DNA of 64,000 nucleotides from Nannocystis exedens (GCF_002343915.1 NZ_NETK01000001.1:4846001-4910000); one strand, 5' to 3'; shown: positions 16,205-25,334, counted from the first letter of the stretch. Made by a program: numbers and translations. Notes: generated by a model not told the origin, from the sequence alone.

Positions 16205-17368
16205 ATGAAGCTCGTCGACGTGACCGAGTTCTACTCCCAGCGCGGCGGCGGGGTGCGCACGCACCTGACGGAGAAGGCCGCCGCGGCGGCGCGTCGGGGG
16301 CACGAGCACCTGGTCTTCGCGCCGGGTCCGCGGCACGCCACCGACCCGGGCGTGCGCTACATCCCCGGGCCCTCGCTGCCCTACGACCCGACCTACCACC
16401 TGTTGTGGCGGGTCGGCGCGGCGCGGCGGCTGCTGCGGGCCGAGCGGCCCGACGTGCTCGAGATCCACTCGCCCTACGTCGCCGCGATCGCGGCCCTCGG
16501 CCTGCAGCCAAGCGAGTTCGGCGTGCGCACCTTCGTCTGGCACTCCGACTTCATCGACACCTACCTGCGCGGCGGCCTCGAGCGACGCCTCACGGTCGTG
16601 TTCCGCGGCCGGGCCCCGCGGGCCGCCGATCGCCTGGTCGAGCCGCTGTGGGCCCACGTGCGCCGGATCGCCGCCGCCTGCGCCATGACCGTGGTCGGCT
16701 CGCGCTGGCAGAAGTACAAGCTCGAGCAGCACGGCGTCGCCCGCGTCGAGCACATCCCGTTCGGCATCGAGCCCGGCCGCTTCGCCCCCGAGCGGCGCAG
16801 CGAGGCCCGCCGCCAGGAGCTGCTGGCCGGGCGCACCGGGCCGCTCGTGCTCGCCATCGGCCGCTTCGCCGTCGAGAAGCGCTGGGACGTGGTCGTCGAC
16901 GCCTACGCCCGCCTCGCCGAGCGCCGGCCCGGGGCGGTGCTGGCGGTGTTCGGTGACGGTCCCGAGAGACATGTCTTTCAAGACAGACTCGGAGCGCGCG
17001 ACGACGTCCGCGTCCTCGGCTTCGAGCGCGACCGCGACCTCCTGGCGGTGACGCTCGCCAGCGGCGACCTGCTGCTGCACGGCTGTCCGTACGAGACCTT
17101 CGGCCTCGGGGTCGCCGAGGCGATCGCCAGCGGCCTGCCGGTGGTGGTGCCGGACGCCGGCGGCGCGGCCGAGCAGGCGCCGCCCGAGAGCGCGGTGCAG
17201 TACCCGGCGGGCGACGTCGCCGCCTGCGTGGCCGCCGCGGAGGCGCTGCTCGCCGTCCATCCGGCCGAGCTGCGGGCCCGCGCCGCGGTCGCGGCCCGCC
17301 GCGTGCCCAGCGTGGTCGACCACTTCGACGCCCTGTTCGGCCGCTACCGCGAGCTGCTCGCGCGTTGA
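16205..17368 (+). CDS. Family 4 (GT-B) glycosyltransferase
   Basis: A 387-residue GT4 enzyme. The N-terminus KLVDVTEFYSQRGGGVRTHL is the acceptor-domain strand and Gly loop. The donor domain begins near residue 215 (LVLAIGRFAVEKRWDVVVDA). CPYETFGLGVAEAIASGLPV is the nucleotide-sugar E-x7-E motif. It should add a sugar to an envelope glycan or lipid in the cytoplasm. A palindromic repeat (16967-16990) is translated in frame between the donor-domain strands as ERHVFQDRLGARDD. The last ~23 bp of the gene recur about 115 bp downstream. Promoter and ATG are clear. Confidence 0.88.
   Translation: MKLVDVTEFYSQRGGGVRTHLTEKAAAAARRGHEHLVFAPGPRHATDPGVRYIPGPSLPYDPTYHLLWRVGAARRLLRAERPDVLEIHSPYVAAIAALGLQPSEFGVRTFVWHSDFIDTYLRGGLERRLTVVFRGRAPRAADRLVEPLWAHVRRIAAACAMTVVGSRWQKYKLEQHGVARVEHIPFGIEPGRFAPERRSEARRQELLAGRTGPLVLAIGRFAVEKRWDVVVDAYARLAERRPGAVLAVFGDGPERHVFQDRLGARDDVRVLGFERDRDLLAVTLASGDLLLHGCPYETFGLGVAEAIASGLPVVVPDAGGAAEQAPPESAVQYPAGDVAACVAAAEALLAVHPAELRARAAVAARRVPSVVDHFDALFGRYRELLAR
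16967..16990. repeat. GACATGTC-family element inside a glycosyltransferase gene
   Basis: A perfect palindrome AGACATGTCT overlaps a hairpin TGTCTT-TC-AAGACA. It reads in frame as ERHVFQDR in a surface loop of the donor domain. Confidence 0.75.
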
Positions 17369-17834
17369 ATCGCCGCGACGCGAGCAGTCGGCCCCTCACC
17401 CTGAACCGCTGCATCGGGCGAGGCGTCGCGGTACGAGCCGTCGGTCCATGCGCGGCCGCTACCGCGAGTGGCTCGCCCTGAGCCGCTGCGCCGGGGCGTA
17501 CTCCGCGACCCGAGCAGCCGCGCCGCCCTCGGCCGCGCGCGCGAGACGTTCGCGGACACGCTGCTGCGCCGAGTGAGGATCCGCGACCCGAGGGGCCCTT
17601 CCGCCACCTCGCGCCGACGCGTGGGCCGGGATGAAACCGTGCGCGTCGCGCCGTGCTCGACCGCCCGCGGGAGCTGCTCGCGCCGGCACGCGGGTTCAGG
17701 CGGGCCGCTGTGCGACACGAGGAGTCCGCCCTCGCTGTTCCCGCTGCGATCTCCGTCACCGCGCCAGGGCCTGCCAAACCTGGGTGTACCGCGGCGAGAT
17801 TGCGAGCGCACCGCCGGCGTGCCAGCATCCGCGC
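17338..17834. repeat. Gene 3' end with degenerate downstream copy, otherwise noncoding
   Basis: The last ~23 bases of the glycosyltransferase gene (CGGCCGCTACCGCGAG core, 17340 on) reappear at about 17455. Similar short strings (CCTGAACCGCTGC and CCCTGAGCCGCTGC) follow each. The rest of the 466-bp gap before the deacetylase-like gene shows no gene I can support. It looks like a decayed tandem duplication of a gene end. Confidence 0.5.
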
Positions 17835-18587
17835 GTGCCGGTCCACGTATCGATCCACGACGTCACCCCCGCCTGGGCCGCGGAGGTCGACGCCGCCTTG
17901 CAGGCGTGCGCCGAGGTCGGCATCAAACCTGGCCTTCTGGTCATCCCCAACTACCACGGCGCCTGGCCGCTCGACGAGCACCCCGACTACGCGCGGCGGC
18001 TGCGACAGTGGCAGGTCGCGGGTCACGAGATCTTCCTGCACGGCTACTACCACCTCGCAGGCGCGGACCGGCGCGCGGCCGGCCCGGCCGGTCAGGCGGC
18101 GCCGCGCGGCCTGCGGAAGTTGTGGGCGCAGAAGGTCGTGTCGGGCGGCGAGGCCGAGTTCAGCGACGTCGACGAGGCCGAGGCTCGCCGCCGCCTCGAC
18201 GACGGCGAGGCCGTGCTGCGCCGCGCCGGCCTCGAGCAGCTCGACGGCTTCATCGCCCCCGCGTGGTCGATGCCCCCGTGGATGCACGCCGTCCTGCGCG
18301 AACGCGGCTACCGCTACACCGAGGACCACCTGCACGTGTACGACCCGGCCGCCGGCGCGAAGCGAGCCAGCGTCGTCCTCAACTACGCCAGCCGCACCCC
18401 GGCGCGGCTGTGGTCGAGCCTCGTCTACTGCCGGCTCGCGCGCCCGGCCCGGCGCCTCCTGCCCGCGCGCGTGGCGATCCATCCTGCCGACATGCGCCAC
18501 GCGATCCTGCGCAAGGAGATCCACGGCCTGCTCCGCTGGGCCGTCGGCGACGCCGTCGTGCCGGCGCGCACCCTCGTCGAGGCCTGA
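17835..18587 (+). CDS. DUF2334/polysaccharide deacetylase-like protein
   Basis: A 250-residue NodB-like fold protein. It opens with the hallmark VSIHDVTPAWAAEV (metal-binding HD) and continues with LLVIPNYHG and GHEIFLHGYYH (H-x-GYYH metal ligands). GFIAPAWSMPPWMHAVLRE is typical of the DUF2334 group. Members resemble metal-dependent carbohydrate deacetylases, but activity is rarely shown. The GTG start at 17835 puts the HD motif at residues 8-9. The stop is 3 bp before the next gene, so it is cotranscribed with a GT-B enzyme and the RND exporter, suggesting work on an exported glycan or glycolipid. Confidence 0.75.
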   Translation: MPVHVSIHDVTPAWAAEVDAALQACAEVGIKPGLLVIPNYHGAWPLDEHPDYARRLRQWQVAGHEIFLHGYYHLAGADRRAAGPAGQAAPRGLRKLWAQKVVSGGEAEFSDVDEAEARRRLDDGEAVLRRAGLEQLDGFIAPAWSMPPWMHAVLRERGYRYTEDHLHVYDPAAGAKRASVVLNYASRTPARLWSSLVYCRLARPARRLLPARVAIHPADMRHAILRKEIHGLLRWAVGDAVVPARTLVEA

Positions 18588-18590
18588 GCG

Positions 18591-19580
18591 ATGGCCCGCG
18601 TCAGCCTCGTCGTCCACGGCCGCGGTCGCGGCCACGCCAGCCGGGCCGTCGCCTGCGCCCGCGCCCTGCGCGACGCCGGCCACGCGCTGCACGTGTTCGC
18701 CGGCGGGGATGCGGAACAAGTTTTAAGGGACATGTCCGAAGTGACAGCCATCCCGATCGTCCGGCCGGGCCTCGGCGCCGTCGGCGGGTGGTTGCGACGG
18801 CTGTCGAGCGACGTCGACCGGTTCGCCGCCGCCGGGCCCGAGTGCGTCGTCAGCGACGGCGACCAGCCGAGCCTCGTGCTCGCGCGCCGGCGCAAGGTCG
18901 GCAGCGTCGCCGTCGACCACGGCCTCGCGCTCACCCACAGCCGCCTGCCGATCCGCCCGCCCGCGGCGACGCGGCTGTACGAGCGGCTCAACAACGCCCC
19001 GCTGGCGCTGGCCGACCGCCTGGTCGCCGTCCACTTCTTGCCGTTCGAAGCCACCGACGCGCGCGTCGCCGTCGCCCGCCCCGACCTGCGCGACGACCTG
19101 CGCGGCCCCGTCACCCGCGAGGGCTTTCTGCTGGCCTACTTCCGCGACGACAACGGCCGCGACGCCCTCGCCCTCGCCCTCGCCGCCGGGGCCGAGGTCG
19201 TCTGCTTCGGCGAGCGCGACCCGCAGCTGCCCGGCCTCGTGTTTCACCGCTCCGACCGCGCCGGCTTCGCCGACCACCTGCGCCGGTGCGACGGCGTCAT
19301 CACCTCGGCCGGCAGCAACGTGCTGGCCGAGTGCGTCATGCTGCGCAAGCCCGCGCTGGCGCTGCACCGGCGCGGCGACGCCGAGCAGGCCCTGAACGCC
19401 GAGCTCGCCGAGCTCGCCGGCGTCGCGCTCGCGCGCAGCTTCGAGGCGCTGCGTCCCCGGGACGTCGCCGACTTCCTGGCCCGGGTGCGCGGCGGTGAGT
19501 TCGCCGCGCCCGACCTCGTCGCCGCCATGCCGCCGGTGTCCGAGGTGGTCGTCAGCGCCGTCGCGGCGCTCCTGGTATAA
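18591..19580 (+). CDS. GT-B glycosyltransferase-like protein (MGT/MurG type)
   Basis: A 329-residue protein whose start, VSLVVHGRGRGHASRA, is the Gly-rich acceptor loop of glycosyltransferase families 1 and 28. A donor-binding region near the C-terminus has DGVITSAGSNVLAECVMLRKP, followed by G-D-AEQ. It probably glycosylates a lipid or small acceptor. A palindromic repeat (18713-18747) is translated in frame at residues ~42-52 as AEQVLRDMSEVT, replacing what is usually a short strand-helix turn. It is coupled closely to both neighbours. Confidence 0.75.
   Translation: MARVSLVVHGRGRGHASRAVACARALRDAGHALHVFAGGDAEQVLRDMSEVTAIPIVRPGLGAVGGWLRRLSSDVDRFAAAGPECVVSDGDQPSLVLARRRKVGSVAVDHGLALTHSRLPIRPPAATRLYERLNNAPLALADRLVAVHFLPFEATDARVAVARPDLRDDLRGPVTREGFLLAYFRDDNGRDALALALAAGAEVVCFGERDPQLPGLVFHRSDRAGFADHLRRCDGVITSAGSNVLAECVMLRKPALALHRRGDAEQALNAELAELAGVALARSFEALRPRDVADFLARVRGGEFAAPDLVAAMPPVSEVVVSAVAALLV
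18713..18747. repeat. GACATGTC-family element inside a GT-B gene
   Basis: AAGTTTTAAGGGACATGTCC followed by GAAGTGACAG. Related AT-rich forms (GTTTTTAAAAGGTATGTC and CTTAAAAACATGTC) lie inside two other genes at 31558 and 25062. Confidence 0.7.
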
Positions 19581-19581
19581 G
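19576..19581 (+). promoter_or_regulatory. -10-like box overlapping a stop codon
   Basis: TATAAG spans the stop of the glycosyltransferase and ends 10 nt before the ATG of the RND exporter, suggesting an internal leaderless promoter. Confidence 0.35.
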
Positions 19582-19591
19582 GCCCACGCGC

Positions 19592-22264
19592 ATGTCCGAG
19601 TCGTCGTCCCGCGCCACCGGCCTCGCCGCGCTCGTCGTGCGCCGCCCGCTGGCGATCGTCGTCGTCGCGCTGGTGCTCGGCGTGCTCGGTTACTTCGGCA
19701 CGCGCCGGCTCGGCATCGACCAGGAGCTGCGCGCGCTGCTCCCGGACGACGCCCCCAGCGTCACCCGCCTCGACGCCGTCACCGAGCGGCTCGGCAATCA
19801 ATCCGACCTCTACGTCACGATCCGCGGCCCCTCGCGCGAGGCCAACCTCGCCCTCGGCGCGGCGATCGCCGACGACCTCGAGCAGCGCGACGACATCCGC
19901 TACGTCCTGTTCCGCCGCGACCCCGCGTTCTTCCGCGACAACCTCCTGCTCTACGCCGAGCTGCAGGACCTGCTCGACCTGCGCCAGCGGGTCATCGACG
20001 CCATCCAGGCCCGCGTCCGCCGCGAGCTCAGCATGTTCCCCGAGGACCGGGCCGAGGGCGGCGGCGACGACGACCTCGGCCTCGACGAGAAGGCTCTGCG
20101 CGAGCGCTACGGCCTCGATCGCGAGCCGTCGGAGTACTTCGAGCGGGACGAGGGCCGGCTGGTGGTCGTGCGCGCGCGGCCGACCCGGCCCAACACCGAC
20201 ATCTCGTTCGCGCGCGGGCTGTCGCGCAACCTCAAGGCGGCGATCGACGGCCTCGAGCCCAGGCGCTTCCACCCCGAGATCGAGGTCACGATCGACGGCA
20301 GCTACGCCGAGCACACCGCCCAGGCCAGCAGCCTCGAGCGCGACATCATCTCCGGCACCGCGTTCGCGTTCGGCGTGCTCCTGCTGGTGGTGGCGATCTA
20401 CTTCCGCGGCCTGCGGGCGGTCCCGCTGGTGCTGGTGCCGCTGCTGGTCGCCGTCGTCACCACCCTGGCGCTCGGCTGGCTGTTCTACCGCGAGCTCAAC
20501 CTCGTCAGCGCCTTCATCTTCGCCGTCACGCTCGGCCTCGGCATCGACTTCGGCACCCACATCCTCTCGCGCTACCGCGACGAGCGGCGCCGCGGCCTCG
20601 GCCAGCTCGAGGCGATCCGCACCACCATCGCCACCACCGGCGTGTCGACGGCCGGCGGCGCGCTGAGCACCGCGTTCGCGTTCCTGTTCCTGGTCCTGGC
20701 CGAGTTCCGCGGCTTCTCGCAGTTCGGGGTGATCGGCAGCCTCGGCATCATGATCGCCTTCGTCGCCGCGCTGGTGGTTCTGCCGGCGCTGGTGCTGGTG
20801 CTCGACCGCATCGTCCCCTGGCGCGTGCCGCCGCCGCGGGCGCGCGAGGCCCCCGGCGCGCGGATCGTCCCGCGCAGGTTCCCGTGGCTGGCCTTCGGGA
20901 CAGCTGCGATCTGCCTCGTCGGCGGGCTCCTCGGCGCCGCCCAGCTCCCGCGGATCGGCTTCGAGTACAACCTCAGCAAGCTGGGCCCGCCCGACCGCAC
21001 CAGCCCCGAGGAGCAGCAGCGGGCCAACGAGTACCGCGACGCCGTCGGCCGCACCCAGTCGACCGACCCGACGATCGTGCTGACCGAGAGCCTGCCCCAG
21101 ACCGAGGCCGTGAACCGCCAGCTGCAGGCGATCCTCGACCTCGAGCCGGAGCAGATCGCCGAGCTCACCGGCCTTGCGCCTTACCCGGACACCCCGCGCA
21201 AGCCGAAGCCCGAGCCGAAGCCAGCGCCCGCGCCGAAGCCCGCCGAGGACGAGGAAGAGGACGAGGAGGACGTCGAGCCCGACGACCCGAAGTTCGTCCG
21301 CCTCGCCGAGCTCGCGCGCACCCGCGGGCCGGTCGACCCCGCGGTGCTCGAGCAGCTGAAGGAGTACCCGCCCGAGCGCCTGCGCGAGATGGACGACCTG
21401 CTCAGCAGCGTGCTGTCGATCTACAGCTTCGTGCCCGAGCTGCAGGCCGAGAAGCTCGAGGTCATCCGCGACATCCGCAAGCGCATCGACAACAAGCGTG
21501 GCTCCTTCAGCGAGGCCGACCTCGAGAAGTTGAAGTCGTGGGAGCGCTACCTGCAGGTCGACCGCCCGGTCGGGCCCGACGACCTGCCGCCGTGGGTCAA
21601 GGTCCAGTTCACCGACATGCACGGCGAGCTCGGGCGCTTCGTCGCCTGCTGGCAGCGCGGGCCCAAGTCCGAGTACGCCCACGCCAAGCGGATCCACGAC
21701 GCCTTCGACACCATCGACACGCCGATGGGCCCGGCGCCGGCGGTCGGCTCGCACTTCGTCGTGCCCGAGGTCGTCGACGCGATCCGCGGCGACGGCCCGC
21801 TGGTGATGTGCGCCGTGTTCGGCGTGCTGATCGTCACCGCCCTGGTGATGTTCCGCAGCGTCGCGCACGCGGCGATCGTGCTGGCGACCGTGGGCGCGGC
21901 GCTCGGCTGGCTGACCGCCGTGTTCGTGTGGATGGGCTGGACGCTCAACCTGTTCAACCTGGTCGCCCTGCCGCTGCTCGTCGGCATGGGCCAGGACGAC
22001 GCGCTCCACATCATCCACCGCTACCGTGAGGAGGGCTCCGGCCGGCTGGCGCACACCATGCGCGAGACCGGCGGCGCCGTCGTCCTCACCACCGTCACCA
22101 CCGTCATCGGATTCTCGAGCATGCTGTTCGTCGACCACGTCGGCCTGCGCTCGCTCGGCTGGACCGCGGTCGTGGGCATGACCTTCTGCCTGGTCGCCTC
22201 GCTCACGCTCGTGCCCGCTTGTCTGCGCCTCGGCGAGTGGCTGCGGGTCCGGCGCGGCGAGTGA
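19592..22264 (+). CDS. RND/MMPL-family exporter
   Basis: An 890-residue inner-membrane transporter. Topology repeats twice: one TM (LAIVVVALVLGVLGYFG), a large periplasmic domain, then five TMs. The first TM bundle includes FAVTLGLGIDFGTHILSRYRDE and the second LVGMGQDDALHIIHRYREEG, the charged residues that carry protons in RND/MMPL pumps. A cytologically exposed linker of alternating Lys-Pro and Glu/Asp runs (about residues 530-560) interrupts the second periplasmic domain. Lipid or hydrophobic cargo is typical of the family. Its place after deacetylase-like and glycosyltransferase genes suggests glycolipid export (inference). Confidence 0.85.
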   Translation: MSESSSRATGLAALVVRRPLAIVVVALVLGVLGYFGTRRLGIDQELRALLPDDAPSVTRLDAVTERLGNQSDLYVTIRGPSREANLALGAAIADDLEQRDDIRYVLFRRDPAFFRDNLLLYAELQDLLDLRQRVIDAIQARVRRELSMFPEDRAEGGGDDDLGLDEKALRERYGLDREPSEYFERDEGRLVVVRARPTRPNTDISFARGLSRNLKAAIDGLEPRRFHPEIEVTIDGSYAEHTAQASSLERDIISGTAFAFGVLLLVVAIYFRGLRAVPLVLVPLLVAVVTTLALGWLFYRELNLVSAFIFAVTLGLGIDFGTHILSRYRDERRRGLGQLEAIRTTIATTGVSTAGGALSTAFAFLFLVLAEFRGFSQFGVIGSLGIMIAFVAALVVLPALVLVLDRIVPWRVPPPRAREAPGARIVPRRFPWLAFGTAAICLVGGLLGAAQLPRIGFEYNLSKLGPPDRTSPEEQQRANEYRDAVGRTQSTDPTIVLTESLPQTEAVNRQLQAILDLEPEQIAELTGLAPYPDTPRKPKPEPKPAPAPKPAEDEEEDEEDVEPDDPKFVRLAELARTRGPVDPAVLEQLKEYPPERLREMDDLLSSVLSIYSFVPELQAEKLEVIRDIRKRIDNKRGSFSEADLEKLKSWERYLQVDRPVGPDDLPPWVKVQFTDMHGELGRFVACWQRGPKSEYAHAKRIHDAFDTIDTPMGPAPAVGSHFVVPEVVDAIRGDGPLVMCAVFGVLIVTALVMFRSVAHAAIVLATVGAALGWLTAVFVWMGWTLNLFNLVALPLLVGMGQDDALHIIHRYREEGSGRLAHTMRETGGAVVLTTVTTVIGFSSMLFVDHVGLRSLGWTAVVGMTFCLVASLTLVPACLRLGEWLRVRRGE

Positions 22265-22266
22265 GA

Positions 22267-22303
22267 GGTCCTTTACGACATGTTCCGAACGCCAGATGAC
22301 AGC
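22267..22303. repeat. GACATGTC-family array
   Basis: GGTCCTTTACGACATGTTCC then GATGACAGC, starting 2 bp after the exporter stop. It may act as a 3' end element. Confidence 0.6.
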
Positions 22304-22440
22304 TTGGCGCCGCTCGCCGCCGTCCCGCCGGTCGGCGCCGGGCCGGCCGCGCTCCTGCGCTCGCCCCTGCACGGTTTTGCCGGGCGCGCAAGCGCGCATA
22401 CTGGCCCGCCGTGGGGCAAAGCCGCTAAAGTGAGGGGAGC

Positions 22441-23604
22441 ATGCGGATCGCCCTCGTGATGGCCGGCGGCGGCGGCTCCCGGCTCTGGCCCGCCTCGACC
22501 CCGGAGCGGCCCAAGCAATTCATGGCGCTGCGCGACGACCGGAGGCAGAGCCTCCTCGCCGCCGCGGTCGATCGCGCCGCCGCGGTCGCCGGCGCCGACT
22601 CCACCTTCCTCGTCACCACCGCCGGCCTGGCCGCCGCCGTCCGCGCGGCGACGCCGCAGCTCGCCGCCGAGCAGGTGATCGAGGAGCCGTGCCCCCGCAG
22701 CACCGCGCCGTGCGTCGCCCTGTCGCTGGTCCACATCGTCGAGCGCCTGCGCGCGCGCGGCTGGTCCGAGAGACAGATCGACGAGACCGCGCTGATGGTG
22801 CTGCCGTCCGACCACCACATCGGCGACGAGGGCCGCTTCGCCGACCTGCTCGCGCGCGCCTGCGACTGCGCGGCCGAGACCCGCGACGTCGTGGTCCTCG
22901 GCGTCACGCCGACGCGGCCCGAGACCGGCTACGGCTACATCGAGCGCGACGGCCTCCCGCGCGCGTCGCCGTGCGACACCGCCTGCGCCTCGCTGAACCT
23001 CTACTCGGCGGTGCGCTTCGTCGAGAAGCCGAACCTCGCCCGTGCGCGCGAGTTCTTGGCGAGCGGCCGCTTCCTGTGGAACGCCGGCGTGTGCATCACG
23101 ACGATCGGCCGCCTGCTCGCCGAGTACCAGCGCCACGCGCCCGCGCTGTGGCAGGCGTTCGCGCCGGTGGTCGCGGCCCTGCGCGAGGGCGAGGTCGAGC
23201 TGGCCCGCACGCGCACCGCCGCCGCCTACGCGGCGATCCAGCCGGCCTCGATCGACGTGGCGATCCTCGAGCAGCTCGCCGACCTCCGCGTCGCCGCCAG
23301 CGACGTCGCCTGGACCGACCTCGGCTCGTGGGCGGCCATCCGCGAGGCCCTGCCGCGCGACAGCGACGGCTTCGCCGTCCACGCCGAGAACGGCGCGGCC
23401 GTCCACGTGGTCGACGGCCGCGACGGCCTGGTCTGGACCGACGGCGCCGACGTCGCGATCGTCGGCCTCGACGGCGTCGCCGTGATCTCCGCGGGCGGCC
23501 GGATCCTCGTGTGCCCGCTCGAGCGAGCCCAGGAGGTCCGCGCCGCCGCCGAGGCCTCGGCCCGCCACGCCGCCCGCCCGCGCGACAAGCCCGACGACGC
23601 TTGA
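22441..23604 (+). CDS. manC: Mannose-1-phosphate guanylyltransferase
   Basis: A 387-residue nucleotidyltransferase making GDP-mannose from mannose-1-phosphate and GTP. It carries the signature GGGGSRLWPASTPERPKQF at 11-29, EPCPRSTAPC (the family NTAP block), VLPSDHHIG, PETGYGYI, VRFVEKP, FLWNAGVCI and TDLGSWAAI. GAGGGGAG before ATG 22441 fixes the start. The isomerase domain of bifunctional AlgA/ManC is absent, since length ends at ~390. GDP-mannose probably feeds the two GT4 enzymes on either side. Confidence 0.9.
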   Translation: MRIALVMAGGGGSRLWPASTPERPKQFMALRDDRRQSLLAAAVDRAAAVAGADSTFLVTTAGLAAAVRAATPQLAAEQVIEEPCPRSTAPCVALSLVHIVERLRARGWSERQIDETALMVLPSDHHIGDEGRFADLLARACDCAAETRDVVVLGVTPTRPETGYGYIERDGLPRASPCDTACASLNLYSAVRFVEKPNLARAREFLASGRFLWNAGVCITTIGRLLAEYQRHAPALWQAFAPVVAALREGEVELARTRTAAAYAAIQPASIDVAILEQLADLRVAASDVAWTDLGSWAAIREALPRDSDGFAVHAENGAAVHVVDGRDGLVWTDGADVAIVGLDGVAVISAGGRILVCPLERAQEVRAAAEASARHAARPRDKPDDA

Positions 23605-23718
23605 GGACAGGCTGTCCCGAAGGACATCCGGCACCGCTATCTCGCGGCCGAAGCCCTGCCTGACCCCGAGCGGGATCCGAAGCGATCCCCTGTTTCAAAG
23701 AACATCTCGGGGCTCCGG
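23605..23718. repeat. Two GACATGTC-family hairpin groups
   Basis: GGACAGGCTGTCC plus TGTCC-CGAA-GGACA at 23605-23626, just past the manC stop. CCCCTGTTT-CAAA-GAACATCTCGGGG lies at 23687-23712. Read on the minus strand the first has a cUUCGg tetraloop. Confidence 0.7.
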
Positions 23719-23785
23719 CAGGCCGCGCCGAAGCCTCGCCCGTGAGGCGACCCATCGTCAGGCCACGAAAGCCGACCACCGAGCG

Positions 23786-23815
23786 ATGACCTGCCCCCAC
23801 GGACATCTCGGGACG
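23786..23815. repeat. GACCTG/GGACATCTCG element, second copy
   Basis: Nearly the same as 12701-12724 (ATGACCTG, C-run, CGGACATCTCG) but with two extra bases in the C-run. It shows that a longer unit than the octamer is shared between loci. Confidence 0.65.
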
Positions 23816-23901
23816 CAGGAGCTCGCGGCCGTGAGGCGTCCCTGTCGCGCCCGCGCGAGGCCCCGCACACCGGCGCGCCTGGGCCGGCCGCGCCGCTTCG
23901 T

Positions 23902-23907
23902 TATACT
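23902..23907 (+). promoter_or_regulatory. -10 box (TATACT) of a leaderless gene
   Basis: TATACT ends 8 nt before GTG 23916 and there is no SD, so transcription would start at the start codon. Confidence 0.5.
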
Positions 23908-23915
23908 CGCCGCCC

Positions 23916-25322
23916 GTGACGAGCACCGAGGCAAGCACTCGCGCCACGCCGCCGCCGTGGCTGCGGCGCATCGCCATTCTCAACGACTACGCGCGCGTCC
24001 CCTACGCCAACGGCTCCTCGTTCGCCTCGCAGATGCTGCGGCGGGAGTTCGCCGCGCGCGGGCAAGAGGTCACCGTCATCGGCCCCAACGACCCGCACGC
24101 GCGCCCCGAGCAGCTGCCGCCGCGGCGGATCTTGCTGCCCTCGCTGCCGCTGCGCAATCACCCCGGGGTGTACATGCCGTTCCCCTCGGCGCGCAGCTTT
24201 CGCGCGGCCGCGGCGCAGCAGTTCGACTTCGTGCTCAGCCAGAGCAACCACGACTTGTGCGACCTCGGCGTGTGGCTGCGCTTCAAGCACGACGTGCCGC
24301 TGCTGTGCGTCAACACGCTGCACCTGCCGAGCGTCTACGGCGTGGTCCTGTCCGAGCGCATGCGGCAGAACCGGACCATCAACGGCCTGTTCCAGGACCG
24401 CCTGATGCCCTGGCTCGAGCGCCACAGCGCCGAGGTCTACAACCTCGGCGACGGCCTCATCGTCCTCGCCGAGGGCCTCGTCGACTACTGGCGCGAGCGC
24501 GGCGTGACCGTGCCGATCCACGTCATCCCGCGCGCCGTCGCCCCGCACATCTTCGACGCGCCGGCCGGCGCCGACCCGTTCCCCGCGGCGGCCGCCGCCG
24601 GCCAGCGCCTCCTCGTCGTCTGCCGCCACTCGCGCGAGAAGGGCATCGAGCGGCTGCTGCGGCTGTTCGCCCGCCACGTCGCGCCCGCGTGCCCGCAGGC
24701 GTCGCTCACCCTCGTCGGCGACGGCCCCGACCACGACGACTTCCGCGCGCTCGCCGAGCGCCTGGGCCTCGGGGGCCGCGCGCACTTCATCGGCGAGGTG
24801 CCCGTCACCGAGGTCCCGAACTACTACCGGCACGCCGACCTGTTCGTCTACACCTCGCTGTCCGAGACCTACGGGCAGGTCGTCAGCGAGGCGATGTGGT
24901 GCGGCCTCGCGGCCGTGGCCTTCGCCGACGGGATGGGCGTGTCGCAGCAGATCCGCGACGGCCGCGACGGCTTCCTCGTCGAACCCGGGCCCGACACCGA
25001 CGCGGCCGACGCCGAATTCGGCGCCCGCGTGGTCTCGCTGCTGCGCGACGAGGCTGCTCTTAAAAACATGTCTGAAGAGGCAGCTCGTTACGCCCGCGAC
25101 CGCGCCGACCCCGAACGCAGCATCGCCCGCTACTACGCCGCCTTCGAGGCCGCCCGCGAGCACTGCCGCAGCACCGCCGCCGAGCGCCGCACCCGCGGCC
25201 TGAACACGCCCCGGCTGATCTCCCGCTGGCTCGCCGTCCACGGTGCCGTGGTCGGCCTCAGCGCCCTGCGCCCGCCCGCCCTGCTCAACCGCAACGGCGG
25301 CGAGCAGCCGACGTGGAGCTAG
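23916..25322 (+). CDS. Family 4 (GT-B) glycosyltransferase
   Basis: A 468-residue GT4 enzyme. RIAILNDYARVPYANGSSF is the acceptor-domain loop, VIPRAV the linker, and RLLVVCRHSREKGIERLL the donor domain start (about residue 230). SLSETYGQVVSEAMWCGLAA is the E-x7-E nucleotide-sugar site. It resembles mannosyltransferases that act on lipid carriers, consistent with a neighbouring GDP-mannose synthase. A repeat-derived segment (25053-25084) is translated as AALKNMSEEAARYA in the C-terminal helix region. The C-terminal ~50 residues extend past the usual domain. Confidence 0.88.
   Translation: MTSTEASTRATPPPWLRRIAILNDYARVPYANGSSFASQMLRREFAARGQEVTVIGPNDPHARPEQLPPRRILLPSLPLRNHPGVYMPFPSARSFRAAAAQQFDFVLSQSNHDLCDLGVWLRFKHDVPLLCVNTLHLPSVYGVVLSERMRQNRTINGLFQDRLMPWLERHSAEVYNLGDGLIVLAEGLVDYWRERGVTVPIHVIPRAVAPHIFDAPAGADPFPAAAAAGQRLLVVCRHSREKGIERLLRLFARHVAPACPQASLTLVGDGPDHDDFRALAERLGLGGRAHFIGEVPVTEVPNYYRHADLFVYTSLSETYGQVVSEAMWCGLAAVAFADGMGVSQQIRDGRDGFLVEPGPDTDAADAEFGARVVSLLRDEAALKNMSEEAARYARDRADPERSIARYYAAFEAAREHCRSTAAERRTRGLNTPRLISRWLAVHGAVVGLSALRPPALLNRNGGEQPTWS
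25053..25084. repeat. GACATGTC-family element inside a GT4 gene
   Basis: GCTGCTCTTAAAAACATGTC then TGAAGAGGCAGC. The ends are imperfectly complementary. It reads in frame as an amphipathic helix. Confidence 0.6.
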
Positions 25323-25334
25323 GAGCGCGCGGGC

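Noticed and set aside
16590..18719. 709-residue minus-strand frame over the glycosyltransferase and deacetylase-like genes
   Set aside because: Crosses two well-supported plus-strand genes and an intergenic gap, and shows no recognisable domain.
19244..22399. 1051-residue minus-strand frame opposite the RND exporter
   Set aside because: Low-complexity Asp/Glu/Arg/Ala composition. The plus frame is a full RND transporter.
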